This document shows, in pieces, positions 62,493 through 64,000 of a stretch of 64,000 nt of DNA. This DNA comes from Bryobacteraceae bacterium (GTDB taxonomy: Bacteria; Acidobacteriota; Terriglobia; Bryobacterales; Bryobacteraceae). How positions within the stretch are numbered: the first letter of the stretch is position 1; each line of letters begins with the position of its first letter. The notes beneath the pieces were generated by a model. It had not been told where the DNA came from. It saw only the letters and a list, made by a program, of their open reading frames with translations, and did no database searches. The stretch is from contig JANWVO010000004.1 in NCBI GenBank assembly GCA_025056865.1, positions 1 to 64,000 on the forward strand, in the 5' to 3' direction. Both the position numbers and the translations under genes were made by a program.

Positions 62493-64000
62493 TCAGGCCG
62501 TTGCCGTGCGGGCCACGGCCTCGAGGCCGCGCTCGCGGATTTCCTGCTCGCGGATGCGGAACTTCTGGACCTTGCCGCTGGCCGTCATCGGAAACGAGTC
62601 GACGAAGCGGATGTGCCCGGGGATCTTGAAGTATGCGATCCTGCCGTCGCAGAACGCGCGGATTTCCTCCGGCGTGGCCGTCTCTCCGGGCTTCAGGCGG
62701 ATCCAGGCGAGCACCACCTCGCCCAGCCTCGCGTCCGGAATGCCCACCACCTGCACCTCGGCGATCTTTGGATGCGTGTAAAGGAACTCCTCGATTTCGC
62801 GCGGGTAGATGTTTTCGCCGCCGCGCAGGATCATGTCCTTCAGCCGACCGGTGATGCGGACGCAGCCGTCGGGGCGCATGACCGCGAGGTCTCCGGAATG
62901 CAGCCAGCCGTCGGCGTCGATGGCCGCCGCCGTGGCGGCAGGATCTCCATCGTAGCCTTTCATGACGAGATAGCCGCGGGTGCAGAGCTCGCCCTGCTGG
63001 CCCGGCGGCACGGTGGCGCCGGTGGCGGGATCTACGATCCTGATCTCGGTGGCAGGCATCGCACGGCCCACCGTCGTGCAGCGGATTTCGATGTCGTCGT
63101 CCACGCTGGACATCGTGCTCACAGGACTCGACTCCGTCTGCCCGTAGCAGATGGTGATCTGCGGGCAGTGCATCTCCGTCATCACGCGCCGCATGACTTC
63201 GATGGGGCACGGCGCGCCGGCCATCACGCCGGTGCGGAGGCTCGTCAGATCGTAGCGGCCGAAGTCCGGCAGGTTCAGCTCGGCGATGAACATGGCGGGC
63301 ACGCCGTAGAGCGCGGTGGCGCGTTCCGCCTCCACCGCTTCCAGCGTCTTCGCGGCGTCGAAGGAAGGCGCCGGCAGGATCATCGCCGCGCCGGAAGCAG
63401 CGGCGACCAGCGTTCCAATCACGCATCCGAAGCAGTGGTAGAGCGGCACCGGAATGCAGATGCGGTCAGAGGCTCCCGCCCGCAGCCGCTCTGCGATGAA
63501 ACGGCCGTTGTTGATCAGATTGCGGTGCGTGAGCAGCACGCCTTTGGGCGCGCCGGTCGTCCCTGACGTGTACTGGATGTTGGCGACATCGTCCGGGCGC
63601 ACGTGCGGAAGGCGCCGCGGTCCGCGCTTCCGCAGCAGCCCTTCCCACTCCTTCCCGCCGAAAGCGATCGTCTTTTCCAGCCGGCAGCGGAGTCCGCGCA
63701 GCGATTCTTCGAGGATTTCCAGATAGTCGGCGCGCCGGTCCAGTTCGTGGAGGAACAGCACGCGCAGCCCGCTTCTCTCGAGCACATAGCGCAGCTCATG
63801 CGACCGGTACGCCGGATTGATGTTGACGAGCACCAGCCCCGCCAGCGCGCACGCGTACTGCAACTCGATCCATTCGGCGCAATTGGTGGACCATACGCCC
63901 ACGCGGTCGCCCGGCTCGAGCCCGAGCGACAGCAGGCCCGCGGCCAGGCGCTCGCCGGCTTCGAGCAGTTCCGCCCACGTGAGCCGCACATTCTGATGGC
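62493..64000 (-). CDS. Acyl-CoA synthetase (AMP-binding), 5' truncated by window edge
   Basis: 502 codons of an adenylate-forming enzyme; the frame continues past the right edge (HQN before VRLTWAEL), so the N-terminal ~40 residues are missing. The P-loop is YTSGTTGAPKGVLLTHRN. Further motifs are CYGQTESSPVST, GWLHSGDLAVMRPDG, GRLKDMILRGGENIYPREIEE, and the acyl-activating Lys in MTASGKVQKFRIRE. Medium- or long-chain fatty acids (FadD/AcsA-type 'fatty-acyl-CoA synthase' FACL family) are likely substrates. Last gene in view and first of the long minus-strand array. Confidence 0.92.
   Translation of the reverse strand, partial: HQNVRLTWAELLEAGERLAAGLLSLGLEPGDRVGVWSTNCAEWIELQYACALAGLVLVNINPAYRSHELRYVLERSGLRVLFLHELDRRADYLEILEESLRGLRCRLEKTIAFGGKEWEGLLRKRGPRRLPHVRPDDVANIQYTSGTTGAPKGVLLTHRNLINNGRFIAERLRAGASDRICIPVPLYHCFGCVIGTLVAAASGAAMILPAPSFDAAKTLEAVEAERATALYGVPAMFIAELNLPDFGRYDLTSLRTGVMAGAPCPIEVMRRVMTEMHCPQITICYGQTESSPVSTMSSVDDDIEIRCTTVGRAMPATEIRIVDPATGATVPPGQQGELCTRGYLVMKGYDGDPAATAAAIDADGWLHSGDLAVMRPDGCVRITGRLKDMILRGGENIYPREIEEFLYTHPKIAEVQVVGIPDARLGEVVLAWIRLKPGETATPEEIRAFCDGRIAYFKIPGHIRFVDSFPMTASGKVQKFRIREQEIRERGLEAVARTATA

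Overview
The window is one stretch of a G+C-rich bacterial chromosome, most likely from an Acidobacteriota of the Bryobacterales/Solibacter type. This is inferred from content: two secreted VWFA-like proteins of the kind abundant in Acidobacteriota, DUF1080 and GH127 secreted saccharolytic proteins, an outer-membrane (LpxA, TolC, DUF2490) envelope and a split nuo operon. There is no phage, CRISPR array, insertion sequence or rRNA. Two tRNA genes (Glu-TTC and His-GTG) are present, both with encoded CCA.

Layout. 1-1.6 kb: the end of lpxA, a 160-bp direct repeat in a long gene-free spacer, tRNA-Glu and a small cytochrome c. 1.7-5.5 kb: a lower-G+C segment with a polytopic glycosyltransferase-like protein and a UbiA/DPPR-synthase-like prenyltransferase. 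It is bracketed by a truncated and a full copy of an unusual signalling module. 5.5-8.2 kb: that module gene and an overlapping GGDEF-EAL gene (cyclic di-GMP). 8.5-18.0 kb: respiratory complex I genes nuoC-D-I-J-K-L-M-N-H, without A, B, E, F or G. 18-29.5 kb: housekeeping and secreted genes (DinB, NapH-like ferredoxin, DUF2461, murB, beta-propeller, FGE-like, VWFA, selB, lytic transglycosylase, GH127).

29.5-35.0 kb (minus strand): a hybrid sensor kinase followed by pduS and pduT, the electron-transfer pair of bacterial microcompartments, with a DUF1080 hydrolase and no other shell or lumen genes. 35.2-49 kb: bacterioferritin, gluQ, a DUF1326-like protein, a sugar epimerase-like protein, an Rrf2-cysK unit with a clear autoregulatory promoter, tRNA-His, ubiD, fabG, a DUF2490 outer-membrane protein, an oligogalacturonate-lyase-like protein, chrA, a sigma-54-type promoter driving a 28-residue membrane microprotein, a stand-alone (p)ppGpp hydrolase and a TolC-like protein. 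48.5-50.9 kb: an M48 protease and a VWFA-like protein. 51-64 kb (all minus): an M14 peptidase, Dabb, DUF3592-like, FAH, an FN3 lipoprotein, hslU, hslV, an NtrC-type regulator with a CHASE2 histidine kinase, a P4-type acid phosphatase and a truncated acyl-CoA synthetase.

How it fits together: an aerobic or facultative heterotroph with complex I, quinone-linked metabolism, plant-polysaccharide breakdown (GH127, PL22-like, DUF1080, epimerase), a probable microcompartment encoded elsewhere, selenocysteine decoding, and c-di-GMP, ppGpp and sigma-54 signalling. The most novel-looking items are the orphan pduST/sensor-kinase unit, the sigma-54 microprotein unit at 46.2-46.4 kb, the duplicated hairpin element at 441-916, and the N-terminal module shared by the genes at 1694 and 5499. 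All function calls rest on reading the sequence without database searches.
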